A DNA stretch of 10,233 bases, taken from positions 1 through 10,233 of the forward strand of contig JAGAMQ010000159.1 of assembly GCA_017624645.1 (NCBI GenBank), written 5' to 3'. Below the pieces are notes generated by a model that was not told where the DNA came from, made no database searches, and saw only the letters and a list, made by a program, of their open reading frames with translations. The position numbers and the translations under genes are program-made. The DNA is from Oscillospiraceae bacterium (GTDB lineage Bacteria > Bacillota > Clostridia > Oscillospirales > Oscillospiraceae). This document shows positions 1 through 6,801 of the stretch, piece by piece (the stretch's first letter is position 1; each line of letters starts with the position of its first letter).

Positions 1-732
1 CATCATGTACTCCTCCCACATAGCTTCGGTTTCTTCCACGATCTTATAGCGCTCGTACCGCTGGAAGTTCTTCACTTCCAGCTCATCGGGCTGCAGATAC
101 AGAGAATTGACCACATTGTGCTCACGCTCACCCTTGGTGCCGGTGAGGGCCCAGGGCTTTTCGTAGGTCTCGATCTCCGCATCCTCAAAGGAGATAGGCT
201 CCATCATCTGACCAATGGTGCCGTCTGCCAGGATCATGGAGGTCATACGGTACTTGTCCGCCAGATTGAAGCCTTTGATGGTCAGGCTTGCCATTTCCTG
301 CACAGAGGCAGGTGCCAGCACGATCATCCGGTAGTCACCGTGACCGCCGCCCTTGGTAGCCTGGAAATAGTCGGACTGGGAAGGCTGAATACCGCCCAAG
401 CCGGGACCGCCCCGCTGGACATTGACCACAAAGGCAGGCACATCGGAGCCTGCGATGTAGCTCAGACCCTCAGTCTTCAGAGAGATTCCGGGGCTGCTGG
501 AGGAGGTCATGACACGCATGCCGGCGGCAGCGGCGCCGTAGACCATGTTGATGGAAGCGATCTCACTTTCCGCCTGAAGGAATACACCGCCGATCTTGGG
601 CATCTTCTTTGCCATGTAAGCGGCGATCTCCGTCTGGGGAGTGATGGGATAACCGAAATAGTGACGGCAACCGGCACGGATCGCAGCCTCTGCGATGGCC
701 TCGTTACCCTTCATAAGTACACGTTCTGCCAT
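1..732 (-). CDS. vorB: 2-oxoacid:ferredoxin oxidoreductase, VorB/KorA-type subunit (partial, C-terminus outside window)
   Basis: This is the pyrimidine-domain subunit of a CoA-dependent 2-oxoacid:ferredoxin oxidoreductase, which interconverts a 2-oxoacid plus CoA with acyl-CoA, CO2 and reduced ferredoxin in the cytoplasm. The 244 visible residues begin MAERVLMKGNEAIAEAA and carry the family motif FGYPITPQTEI (about residues 26-36), then ESEIASINMVYGAAAAG, the SSSSPGISLK stretch and RGGPGLGGIQPSQSDY. The usual length is near 350-380 residues, so about a third is missing at the window edge. The ATG at 732 is fixed by an AAGGAGG site at 744-738, five bases upstream, which overlaps the stop codon of the ferredoxin gene and suggests translational coupling. 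Family resemblance is closest to the branched-chain (3-methyl-2-oxobutanoate) type, but 2-oxoglutarate or aromatic 2-oxoacid specificity cannot be excluded from this subunit alone. The TPP-binding and gamma subunits would be expected just beyond position 1. Confidence 0.93.
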   Translation of the reverse strand, partial: MAERVLMKGNEAIAEAAIRAGCRHYFGYPITPQTEIAAYMAKKMPKIGGVFLQAESEIASINMVYGAAAAGMRVMTSSSSPGISLKTEGLSYIAGSDVPAFVVNVQRGGPGLGGIQPSQSDYFQATKGGGHGDYRMIVLAPASVQEMASLTIKGFNLADKYRMTSMILADGTIGQMMEPISFEDAEIETYEKPWALTGTKGEREHNVVNSLYLQPDELEVKNFQRYERYKIVEETEAMWEEYMM

Positions 733-742
733 GGTAACCTCC

Positions 743-949
743 TTATTTCTCCACGGTGATGATGCAGTCCGGGCACATGGTTGCACAGAAAGCGCAGCCG
801 ATGCACTTTTCCTGATCGGTCATCACCGCAGGCGAATAACCCTTTGCGTTGATCTGATCCGCGGCAATGGCAAGGATGCCCTTGGGGCAGGCCGCCACAC
901 ACAGGCCGCAGCCCTTGCACAGATCGGTTTCAAATGTTAATTTTGCCAT
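743..949 (-). CDS. Two-[4Fe-4S] ferredoxin subunit of the 2-oxoacid oxidoreductase (VorD/KorD-like)
   Basis: A 68-residue bacterial-type ferredoxin with two complete cluster motifs: CKGCGLCVAACP (Cys 11, 14, 17, 21) and CIGCAFCATMCP (Cys 49, 52, 55, 59). Each motif supplies ligands for one [4Fe-4S] cluster. In the four-subunit 2-oxoacid:ferredoxin oxidoreductases this delta subunit passes electrons between the TPP-bound intermediate and free ferredoxin. It lies ten bases upstream of vorB, which is the usual gene order for this enzyme group. The start at 949 is supported by AAGGAGG at 963-957, seven bases upstream, overlapping the stop codon of the preceding ATPase gene. All eight cysteines are present, so it should be functional. 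A free-standing ferredoxin is an alternative, made less likely by the immediate linkage to vorB. Confidence 0.93.
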   Translation of the reverse strand: MAKLTFETDLCKGCGLCVAACPKGILAIAADQINAKGYSPAVMTDQEKCIGCAFCATMCPDCIITVEK

Positions 950-961
950 AAATGACCCTCC

Positions 962-1648
962 TTAAAAGATCTTCTGATCCGGTAAGTCGAAATATTTCTC
1001 CTGCAGCTGCAGGGGGAAAACATTGAAAATTTTGCCTTCCAGCAGGGGTGCCAGATCCGCTCTCACCGCAGTGAAGTACAGCGGCAGACCGGACTTTTCA
1101 CACAGCTCCCGGATAAACTCCTGAGATTCCAACAATACCTCCGGGTCCGTCGCGGGACCCAGATTGGAATTGTTGACAATGTCCGTAAAGGAAAGGCCGC
1201 AGGCCGCCTCAATCTCCCCCATGACCTCCAGCGCTTCTTCCGCTGTTCGGGTCAGAGGGCGGCAGCAGTTGGCAACGAAGATCATCCGGTAGTTGTTCTC
1301 CTCCCGGATGGCAGGCACATACCGCCCCAAGGCATAAGCGCCCCGGTCGTCGCCGCCGATGTCCATAATGCCGTACAGGCTTTTATCCTGCACCAGCCGG
1401 TAGATCTCCGCCGGCAGTGCCGGAAGATCCACATTGGTATTTGCAAACTGGGGACTGATCAGCTCCACCCCCGCCTTACTAAGCCTTTCGGCACTGTCAG
1501 CAGTGCGGAAATAGGGGTTAACGATGTCTAAGTCCCCGATGCAGGTCTTTTTACCCTCGTCAGCCAGCGCCACAGCGTAATTCACCGCAATGTTGGTCTT
1601 GCCGCTGCCGTAGTGACCGGCAAACAAAGTCAGTCGTTTATGTTCCAT
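962..1648 (-). CDS. P-loop ATPase of the MinD/ParA/CobQ-like superfamily, operon partner of VorB
   Basis: A 228-residue cytoplasmic P-loop NTPase. The Walker A motif is GHYGSGKT (residues 11-18). Further on come GDLDIVNPYF (38-47), in the position of the switch region of SIMIBI ATPases, and the Walker-B-like strand GIMDIGGDDRG (93-103). The second lysine of the deviant MinD/ParA Walker A (KGG at the motif start) is absent, so this is not a classical partitioning ATPase. No membrane segment or iron-sulfur ligand cluster is visible. Its function is not established from sequence. Its position between the acyl-CoA synthetases and the oxidoreductase subunits, with gaps of 9 and 12 bases, suggests a job in assembly, activation or cofactor loading of the oxidoreductase; that is inference. 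The start at 1648 follows AAGGTGG four bases upstream. Confidence 0.85.
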   Translation of the reverse strand: MEHKRLTLFAGHYGSGKTNIAVNYAVALADEGKKTCIGDLDIVNPYFRTADSAERLSKAGVELISPQFANTNVDLPALPAEIYRLVQDKSLYGIMDIGGDDRGAYALGRYVPAIREENNYRMIFVANCCRPLTRTAEEALEVMGEIEAACGLSFTDIVNNSNLGPATDPEVLLESQEFIRELCEKSGLPLYFTAVRADLAPLLEGKIFNVFPLQLQEKYFDLPDQKIF

Positions 1649-1657
1649 CGTACCACC

Positions 1658-3946
1658 TTACAGCTTCTTTCTAATAATTTTTCCGCTGGTGGTCTTGGGC
1701 AGGGATTCCTTAAATTCCACGATCCGGGGATACTTGTAGGGAGCGGTACGGGACTTGACATAGTCCTGAATCTGCTTTTTCAGCGCATCGGTGCCCTGGA
1801 AGTCCTTGACCAGCACAATGCTTGCCTTGACCACCTGACCCCGGATCTCGTCCGGTGCTGCGGACACGCCACATTCCAGCACATAGGGCAGCTCCATAAT
1901 GACATTTTCGATCTCAAAGGGTCCAATCCGGTAGCCGGAGGACTTGATCACATCGTCGGCTCTGCCCACATACCAGAAGAAGCCGTCCTCATCCTTCCAT
2001 GCCAGGTCACCGGTGTGGTAGAAGCCGTCCCGCCAGGTTTCGGCAGTGACTTCGGGGTTGCCCTCATAGCAGTAAGCAAGACCGCAGGGCAGGCCCTTGG
2101 AAATATCAATACAGATCTCGCCGCTTTCGCCGGGCTCCACTTCCTGTCCGTCGGGGTCCAGCAGGTGGACATCGTACAGAGGAACAGGCTTGCCCATAGA
2201 GCCGATCTTATGGCTGTCACCGATGAGATTGCCTATGATCAGGGTGCTTTCGGACTGACCGAAGCCCTCCATAATGTCCAGTCCCGTTGCCTTCTGGAAC
2301 TGGCGGAACACCTCGGGGTTCAGGGCCTCGCCGGCAATGGAGGCATGCTGCACCGAAGAAAGGTCAAACCGGGAAAGATCCTGCTTAATGAGCATCCGGT
2401 ACATAGTAGGCGGTGCGCAGAAGGTGGTGATGCCGTACTTGGCAAAGAGCGGCAGGATCTTCTCCGCATCAAAGCGGTCAAAGTCATAAACAAAGTTGGC
2501 AGCCTCGCAGAGCCACTGTCCGTAGAGCTTGCCCCACAGAGCCTTTGCCCAGCCGGTATCGGAGATGGTCAGATGCAGACCCTCGGGGTCTACCTGATGC
2601 CAGTATTTTGCGGTAATAAAGTGTCCCAGAGGATATTTGTAATTGTGGGCCGCCAGCTTGGGATATCCAGAGGTGCCGGAGGTGAAGAACATCAGCATGG
2701 GGTCTGAGCCGCAGGGGGCATCCTCCGTCCGGGGATAGCGGCTGCTGAACATGGGATATTCCTCATCAAAGTTGTGCCAACCTTCCCGGCTGCCCCCCAC
2801 AAGGATCTTATGCTGAAGCCCAGGACTTTTGGCGGCTGCTTCGTCCACAGCGTCTGCCACATCGCCGTCGGCGGTGCAGAGGATCGCCTTGACCTTGCCG
2901 GCTGCAAAGCGGTATGTAAAATCCTTTTCCAAAAGCTGATTGGTGGCAGGGATCGCCACAGCACCCAGCTTGTGCAAACCCAGAATAGCAAACCAGAACT
3001 GGTAGTGCCGCTTCAGCACCAGCATCACCCGGTCGCCCCGTTTGATACCAATGGACTTGAAGAAATTGGCTGCCCGGGCAGATTCCTTCATCATATCCTT
3101 GAAGGTGAAGCGCCGCTGGGTCATATCCTCGGACACATGGAGCATGGCAAGCTTATCCGGCTTCTCGGTACCCAGAGCATCCACCACATCAAAGGCAAAG
3201 TTGAACTGCTCTTCGTTCTGGAAATCGATGGCAGTAAGCTTGCCGTCGGTGACGGTAGGAGTAATAAACTTGCGATAGACCCGGGGTTTCTTTTCCGTCA
3301 GGTCCTTCTTGATGCCGGGAGTTGCCACCGCAGCTGCCTGCTCGCCCTCACGGGCAGCGGAGTTGCTCAAAACGATGGCGTAAAAAGCACAGTCTTCACC
3401 GTCCACAGCGATCATGCCGTGGGGGGTGGAAGAATCGTAGTAAATACAGTCGCCGGGGTGCAGCACCTCGGAGTGTCCGCCGATCTGGATGCGCATATGA
3501 CCCCGGATGACGATGTCGCACTCCTGACCCTCGTGGGTCACCAGCTGGATATCCTCATATTCCGCACCGCTTCTGTAGGCGATCTCCATGTAAAGAGGCA
3601 GAGCGATACGGTTCCGGAAGCCGGCGGCAAGGTTGAAGCCTACCATGTGGTGTGCTTCCTCGATGCGCTGACCGTCACCCTTACGGGTCAGGGCGTAGGA
3701 ACGAAGCTTGGGGCTTTTGCCCTCCAGCAGGTCGCCCATGTCCACGCCGAAGCTCAATGTACAGCGGTACAGGAAAGCGATGCTTAAGTTCCGGTTGCCC
3801 TCTTCGCACTGGGTATATTCTTCGACAGTCAAGTCGGTGCGCTGCGCCATCTCCTCCACGCTCAGGCCGGTAATGAGCCTAAGCTCCCGGATTCTAGCGG
3901 CAACTTCTTTTGTTTTGTAGTCCGCGCCGGTCATGTTCTGTTCCAT
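1658..3946 (-). CDS. XRE-HTH / cupin / AMP-forming acyl-CoA synthetase fusion (paralog 2 of the operon)
   Basis: A 762-residue three-part protein. Residues about 13-77 form an XRE-type helix-turn-helix (RIRELRLITGLSVEEMAQ, then the FGVDMGDLLEG ending typical of the fold). Residues about 130-195 form a cupin with HEGQECDIVIRG and a distal GDCIYYDSSTPHGM, as in XRE-cupin regulators of the PuuR/SutR type. Residues about 245-762 form an ANL-family ligase that makes acyl-CoA from acid, ATP and CoA. Its motifs are FTSGTSGYPK (421-430, P-loop), GFGQSES (561-567), YHTGD (643-647), GRADDVIKSSGYRIGPFEIE (661-680) and the catalytic lysine K756 in KTTSGKIIRKKL. The motif set matches medium-chain/branched acyl-CoA synthetases. 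Normal members are about 530-560 residues; the excess is the fused regulator. Met1 at 3946 has a weak AGAGG site; Met5 is an alternative. It has its own promoter (3998-4026) besides read-through from the T-box, and 9 bases separate it from the ATPase gene. Confidence 0.9.
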   Translation of the reverse strand: MEQNMTGADYKTKEVAARIRELRLITGLSVEEMAQRTDLTVEEYTQCEEGNRNLSIAFLYRCTLSFGVDMGDLLEGKSPKLRSYALTRKGDGQRIEEAHHMVGFNLAAGFRNRIALPLYMEIAYRSGAEYEDIQLVTHEGQECDIVIRGHMRIQIGGHSEVLHPGDCIYYDSSTPHGMIAVDGEDCAFYAIVLSNSAAREGEQAAAVATPGIKKDLTEKKPRVYRKFITPTVTDGKLTAIDFQNEEQFNFAFDVVDALGTEKPDKLAMLHVSEDMTQRRFTFKDMMKESARAANFFKSIGIKRGDRVMLVLKRHYQFWFAILGLHKLGAVAIPATNQLLEKDFTYRFAAGKVKAILCTADGDVADAVDEAAAKSPGLQHKILVGGSREGWHNFDEEYPMFSSRYPRTEDAPCGSDPMLMFFTSGTSGYPKLAAHNYKYPLGHFITAKYWHQVDPEGLHLTISDTGWAKALWGKLYGQWLCEAANFVYDFDRFDAEKILPLFAKYGITTFCAPPTMYRMLIKQDLSRFDLSSVQHASIAGEALNPEVFRQFQKATGLDIMEGFGQSESTLIIGNLIGDSHKIGSMGKPVPLYDVHLLDPDGQEVEPGESGEICIDISKGLPCGLAYCYEGNPEVTAETWRDGFYHTGDLAWKDEDGFFWYVGRADDVIKSSGYRIGPFEIENVIMELPYVLECGVSAAPDEIRGQVVKASIVLVKDFQGTDALKKQIQDYVKSRTAPYKYPRIVEFKESLPKTTSGKIIRKKL

Positions 3947-3964
3947 GAAAAACCTCTCAAAGTT

Positions 3965-3996
3965 CAGGTTAATCTGCGAAAAATTCCGCAGGTTAA
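3965..3996. promoter_or_regulatory. Direct repeats plus imperfect palindrome just downstream of the internal promoter (candidate operator)
   Basis: Two exact copies of CAGGTTAA lie at 3965-3972 and 3989-3996, 24 bases apart start to start. Between them is an imperfect palindrome with CTGCG/CGCAG arms at 3974-3978 and 3987-3991; allowing mismatches, 7 of 9 positions are symmetric. The block sits immediately downstream of the -10 box at 3998-4003, where a bound repressor would block transcription or an RNA hairpin could form in the 5' leader. Because the gene it precedes encodes an XRE-HTH domain, autoregulation is an attractive explanation, but nothing in the sequence proves binding. Confidence 0.4.
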
Positions 3997-3997
3997 A

Positions 3998-4026
3998 ATT
4001 TTATCACTATCAGAAAATCTTGTCAA
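3998..4026 (-). promoter_or_regulatory. Near-consensus sigma-70-type promoter for the second synthetase fusion gene
   Basis: On the minus strand a perfect -35 box TTGACA (4026-4021) is followed, after exactly 17 bases, by TAAAAT (4003-3998). This is the strongest promoter match in the window. Initiation would fall near 3991, about 45 bases before the ATG at 3946. It lies inside the operon, so the downstream genes (second synthetase, ATPase, ferredoxin, VorB) can be expressed independently of the T-box at 6371-6647. Confidence 0.75.
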
Positions 4027-4055
4027 TAAATCGGAAGAAATATTAAGGCACTCTC

Positions 4056-6323
4056 TTAAAGCTTATTGCGCATAATTTTTCCGGAGATGGTCTTGGGCAG
4101 TTCTGTACGGAATTCCACGATCCGGGGGTACTTGTAGGGCGCGGTGTGGTTCTTGACGTAGAGCTGGATCTCCTTCTTCAGCTCCTCGGTAGGCTCTGTG
4201 CCGGCAACCAGCACGATACACGCCTTGACCACCTGTCCCCGAACCTCGTCGGGAGCGGCGCAGACGCCACATTCCAGCACATAAGGCAGCTCCATGATGG
4301 TGGATTCGATCTCGAAGGGTCCGATACGGTAGCCGGAGGACTTGATCACATCGTCGGCTCTGCCCACATACCAGTAGTAGCCGTCCTCATCCCGCCATGC
4401 CACATCTCCGGTGTGGTACATGCCGTCATGCCACACAGCATCGGTGGCCTCCTGATTGCGGTAATAGCCAAGGAATACGCCGCAGGTGGGCTTGGGATCG
4501 GTACGGATGACGATTTCCCCGTTGACACCGTCCTCCACCGGGTTGCCGTCGGAATCCACGATATCAATACCGTAGCCGGGAACCGGCTTGCCCATCGCAC
4601 CGGGTTTGATATTGGCACCGTAGAGATTTGCAATGCCCAACGTCATTTCGGTCTGGCCGAAGCCTTCGTGGATCCGCAGACCGGTGGCCTTCTCGAACTG
4701 ATAGAAAACCTCCGGATTCAATGCCTCACCGGCGGTGGTGGCATGATGGATGGAGGAAAGATCGTACTTGCTCAGATCCTGCTTAATAAGCATCCGGTAC
4801 ATGGTAGGCGGTGCACAGAAGGTGGTAATGCCATACTTGGCAAACATGGGCAGGATCTTCTCCGCGTCGAAGCGGTCGAAATCATAGGTAAATACCGCAC
4901 CCTCACACAGCCACTGGCCGTAAAGCTTACCCCACAGGGCCTTGCCCCAGCCGGTTTCGGAGATGGTGAAGTGCAGGCCGTCCCGCTCACACAAATGCCA
5001 GTATTTGGCTGTGACATAATGTCCCAGGGCGTACTTATAGGAGTGGGTCGCCATCTTGGGATAACCGGTGGTGCCGGAGGTAAAGAGCATCAGCATAGGA
5101 TCGCTGCCGCAAGGTGCATCCTCCCTGCGCTCATAACGGCGGCTGAACAGACCGTATTCCTCATCGTAGTTGTGCCAGCCATCCCGGCTGCCGCCCACAA
5201 GAATCTTGGTCAGGTTCATGCCCGCAGACTTTTCTGCCAGTTCCACTTGGGCGGCGGTATCCCCATCCGCTGTACAAACAACAGCGCTCACATCCGCAGC
5301 CTGGAATCGGTAGACAAAATCATGCTCCATCAGCTGATTGGTGGCAGGAATGGCAATGGCGCCCAGCTTGTGCAGGCCCAGAATGGCAAACCAGAACTGG
5401 TAGTGACGCTTCAGCACCAGCATCACCCGGTCGCCCCGTTTGATACCCAGAGATTTGAAGTAGTTGGCACTCTGGGAGGAAGCATCCTTAATATTCTTAA
5501 AGGTAAAGCGCCGCTCCGTCATGTCGTTGGCCACGTGCACCATAGCCAGCCGGTCCGGCTCCTGCCGGGCGATGGCATCCACCGTATCAAAGGCAAAGTT
5601 GTAGTGGTCTGCATCCTCGAAGGACACATTCTGCAGGGTGCCCCGGTCATCTTCCTGTGCCTTGACGAACTTTTCGCACAGCAGCGGATGGGCATTGCGC
5701 ACCCGGGCACTCTGTCCTATGTAGAGCTTCTGATCGGTGGCATCGCTTGCCATGATCACGGCAAGGAACACACACTCCTGCCCATCAATGGCAATCATGC
5801 CATGGGGGGTAGAGGACTTGAAGAAGATGCTGTCACCCTCCCGGAGGATCTCCTCATGGTCGCCCACCCGGATGCGCATAGCACCCTTGATTACCATGTC
5901 AAATTCCTGACCGGCGTGGGTTGTGATGTGGATGGGCTTATCCTGCAGCTCGGCAGAATACTGATAGGTAACCCAGTAAGGGGTGGCAAGCTTCTTACGG
6001 AACATGGGAGCCATGTCCTGGATGGTGATGCCGTCCTCGCTGGCAGTTACAAGGCCCTTGCCCCGACGGGTAACGGTATAACCGGAAAGCTTGGCGCTGC
6101 GACCCTCCAGCAGCACGGTGATCTCCACGCCGAATATCTTGGCACAGTTGTGCATAAAGGTAAAGGGCAGATCCACAGTACCGGATTCGTACAGACAGTA
6201 GGTATCCTCCGTCAGTTCGGTCAGCTCCGCCATTTTCTGTATGCTGTAGCCCAGAATGTCACGCATATCCCGGATACGCATTGCCACATCCATCAGCTGG
6301 GTAGAGGGGTTCAAGTCTTTCAT
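4056..6323 (-). CDS. XRE-HTH / cupin / AMP-forming acyl-CoA synthetase fusion (paralog 1, directly behind the T-box)
   Basis: A 755-residue paralog of the next gene with the same three-part build. The XRE-like HTH spans residues about 14-75 (RIRDMRDILGYSIQKMAEL, ending FGVEITVLLEG). The cupin spans about 130-190 (HAGQEFDMVIKG and GDSIFFKSSTPHGM). The acyl-CoA synthetase runs from about 240 to 755, with LFTSGTTGYPK (413-423), GFGQTEM (554-560), YHTGD (636-640), GRADDVIKSSGYRIGPFEIE (654-673) and catalytic K749 in KTISGKIMRNKL. All ATP-, AMP- and CoA-step motifs are intact, so it should be an active acid:CoA ligase (AMP-forming). Substrate is not readable from motifs; branched short-chain acids fit the T-box and vorB context. 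The two paralogs are very similar in the synthetase half and much less so in the HTH, including the recognition-helix region. The ATG at 6323 has GAAAGGA about ten bases upstream and is the first gene after the T-box terminator (6371). Confidence 0.9.
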   Translation of the reverse strand: MKDLNPSTQLMDVAMRIRDMRDILGYSIQKMAELTELTEDTYCLYESGTVDLPFTFMHNCAKIFGVEITVLLEGRSAKLSGYTVTRRGKGLVTASEDGITIQDMAPMFRKKLATPYWVTYQYSAELQDKPIHITTHAGQEFDMVIKGAMRIRVGDHEEILREGDSIFFKSSTPHGMIAIDGQECVFLAVIMASDATDQKLYIGQSARVRNAHPLLCEKFVKAQEDDRGTLQNVSFEDADHYNFAFDTVDAIARQEPDRLAMVHVANDMTERRFTFKNIKDASSQSANYFKSLGIKRGDRVMLVLKRHYQFWFAILGLHKLGAIAIPATNQLMEHDFVYRFQAADVSAVVCTADGDTAAQVELAEKSAGMNLTKILVGGSRDGWHNYDEEYGLFSRRYERREDAPCGSDPMLMLFTSGTTGYPKMATHSYKYALGHYVTAKYWHLCERDGLHFTISETGWGKALWGKLYGQWLCEGAVFTYDFDRFDAEKILPMFAKYGITTFCAPPTMYRMLIKQDLSKYDLSSIHHATTAGEALNPEVFYQFEKATGLRIHEGFGQTEMTLGIANLYGANIKPGAMGKPVPGYGIDIVDSDGNPVEDGVNGEIVIRTDPKPTCGVFLGYYRNQEATDAVWHDGMYHTGDVAWRDEDGYYWYVGRADDVIKSSGYRIGPFEIESTIMELPYVLECGVCAAPDEVRGQVVKACIVLVAGTEPTEELKKEIQLYVKNHTAPYKYPRIVEFRTELPKTISGKIMRNKL

Positions 6324-6370
6324 ATTCCTTCGTTCCTTTCGGGAATTAGTCGGGTTCAGGGGGTAAAATG

Positions 6371-6405
6371 AAAAAATCTCAAGAGCGCATACATTGCTCT
6401 TGAGA
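6371..6405 (-). terminator. T-box-controlled intrinsic terminator
   Basis: On the minus strand a 10-bp perfect stem (arms 6405-6396 and 6386-6377, CTCAAGAGC core) with a 9-base loop is followed by a run of T (6376-6371). Directly upstream is the antiterminator region 6434-6407, with GAGT/ACTC closing arms around the T-box bulge sequence. This layout makes termination conditional on tRNA charging. Confidence 0.9.
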
Positions 6406-6647
6406 CGAGTATGGTTCTACCCGCGGTACCACTCAAATTGCGGCAAGCGCCGCCTCTTTAGGCTCTAACAAGCCCTAGTCCTTAACGCGGACACACGGAG
6501 AAGGCTTACCTTTCGGCTCGCCGTCCCGGCTCGGAAGTGATGGGTCCTGTGGGACACGGAGCTGTCGGTTTGCACCAAACACCGACTCTCTGAAAATTCC
6601 GTCTTCCCGACCGTCTTCGTCTTCGCCTGTTACTTCTTTGGCATTGT
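6371..6647 (-). ncRNA. T-box riboswitch leader, predicted isoleucine specifier (AUC)
   Basis: Reading the minus strand, the leader contains a Stem I base GACGAAGACGG (6621-6611), the conserved distal segment AGAGAGTCGG with its TTTGGTGC loop and ACCGAC return, a GCGGC/GCCGC hairpin (Stem III, 6453-6440), the T-box GTGGTACCGCGGG and a terminator. The UGGU bulge would pair with an ACCA tRNA end having discriminator A. The specifier is placed at ATC (6541-6539), followed by A, because this triplet lies at the same distance from the CCGAG end of Stem I as CTG does in the second T-box of this window. AUC would read tRNA-Ile. The pairing just above the specifier loop is irregular, so the codon call is less sure than the riboswitch call (riboswitch about 0.97, codon about 0.6). 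It governs the synthetase/ATPase/ferredoxin/vorB operon. Confidence 0.95.
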
Positions 6648-6653
6648 AGAGAT

Positions 6654-6682
6654 AGTTTACCATGTCTTCGTGAGAAAGTCAA
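6654..6682 (-). promoter_or_regulatory. Promoter of the minus-strand T-box operon
   Basis: Minus-strand -35 TTGACT (6682-6677), 17-base spacer, -10 TAAACT (6659-6654). Initiation near 6647 would begin the transcript shortly before T-box Stem I, as expected. A second TTGACT lies further upstream (6759-6754) but has no good -10 box at the right distance. Confidence 0.65.
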
Positions 6683-6761
6683 ATGTTTTTCCTACAAAGT
6701 ACAGCGTCTTTTACCCCCCTGTTTTCGGCATATTCCATAAAACCGCTGTTTGGAGTCAAAT

Positions 6762-6779
6762 CCCGGTTGACAAACCGGG
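6762..6779. repeat. Perfect inverted repeat over the -35 box of the plus-strand promoter
   Basis: CCCGGTT (6762-6768) and AACCGGG (6773-6779) form perfect 7-bp arms around GACA. The repeat contains the whole -35 element TTGACA (6767-6772), a position typical of a repressor operator. No regulator is identified; the fused XRE domains encoded on the other strand are possible candidates. Confidence 0.5.
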
Positions 6780-6795
6780 GGTTTTATGCTTAAAT
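6767..6795 (+). promoter_or_regulatory. Promoter of the plus-strand T-box operon
   Basis: A perfect -35 TTGACA (6767-6772), 17-base spacer and extended -10 TGCTTAAAT (TG at 6787-6788, -10 hexamer 6790-6795). A perfect TATAAT at 6804-6809 is an alternative -10, but the sequence about 17 bases upstream of it is a poor -35. Initiation would be near 6802 or 6816, both just upstream of T-box Stem I. Confidence 0.65.
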
Positions 6796-6801
6796 GCACA
6801 C

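Noticed and set aside
1613..2707. A 364-codon plus-strand open frame opposite the second synthetase, and a similar one at 2774-3787
   Set aside because: Same shadow composition, no domains, opposite a gene with intact motifs.
4040..4062. Possible terminator after the first synthetase gene (TTAAG/CTTAA hairpin)
   Set aside because: Only five weak A/T-rich pairs and no clear T run follow, so read-through into the second synthetase is likely.
4146..6371. A 741-codon open frame on the plus strand, antisense to nearly the whole first synthetase fusion
   Set aside because: Its translation is rich in His, Gly, Leu and Val with no recognisable domain, no ribosome binding site was found, and the minus frame has full synthetase motifs. 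It is an antisense shadow of a G+C-rich gene.
6475..6663. A 62-codon minus-strand frame starting at the promoter of the T-box operon, as a possible leader peptide
   Set aside because: It lies inside the T-box leader and its codons are explained by the conserved Stem I structure. The start is upstream of or at the predicted transcription start.
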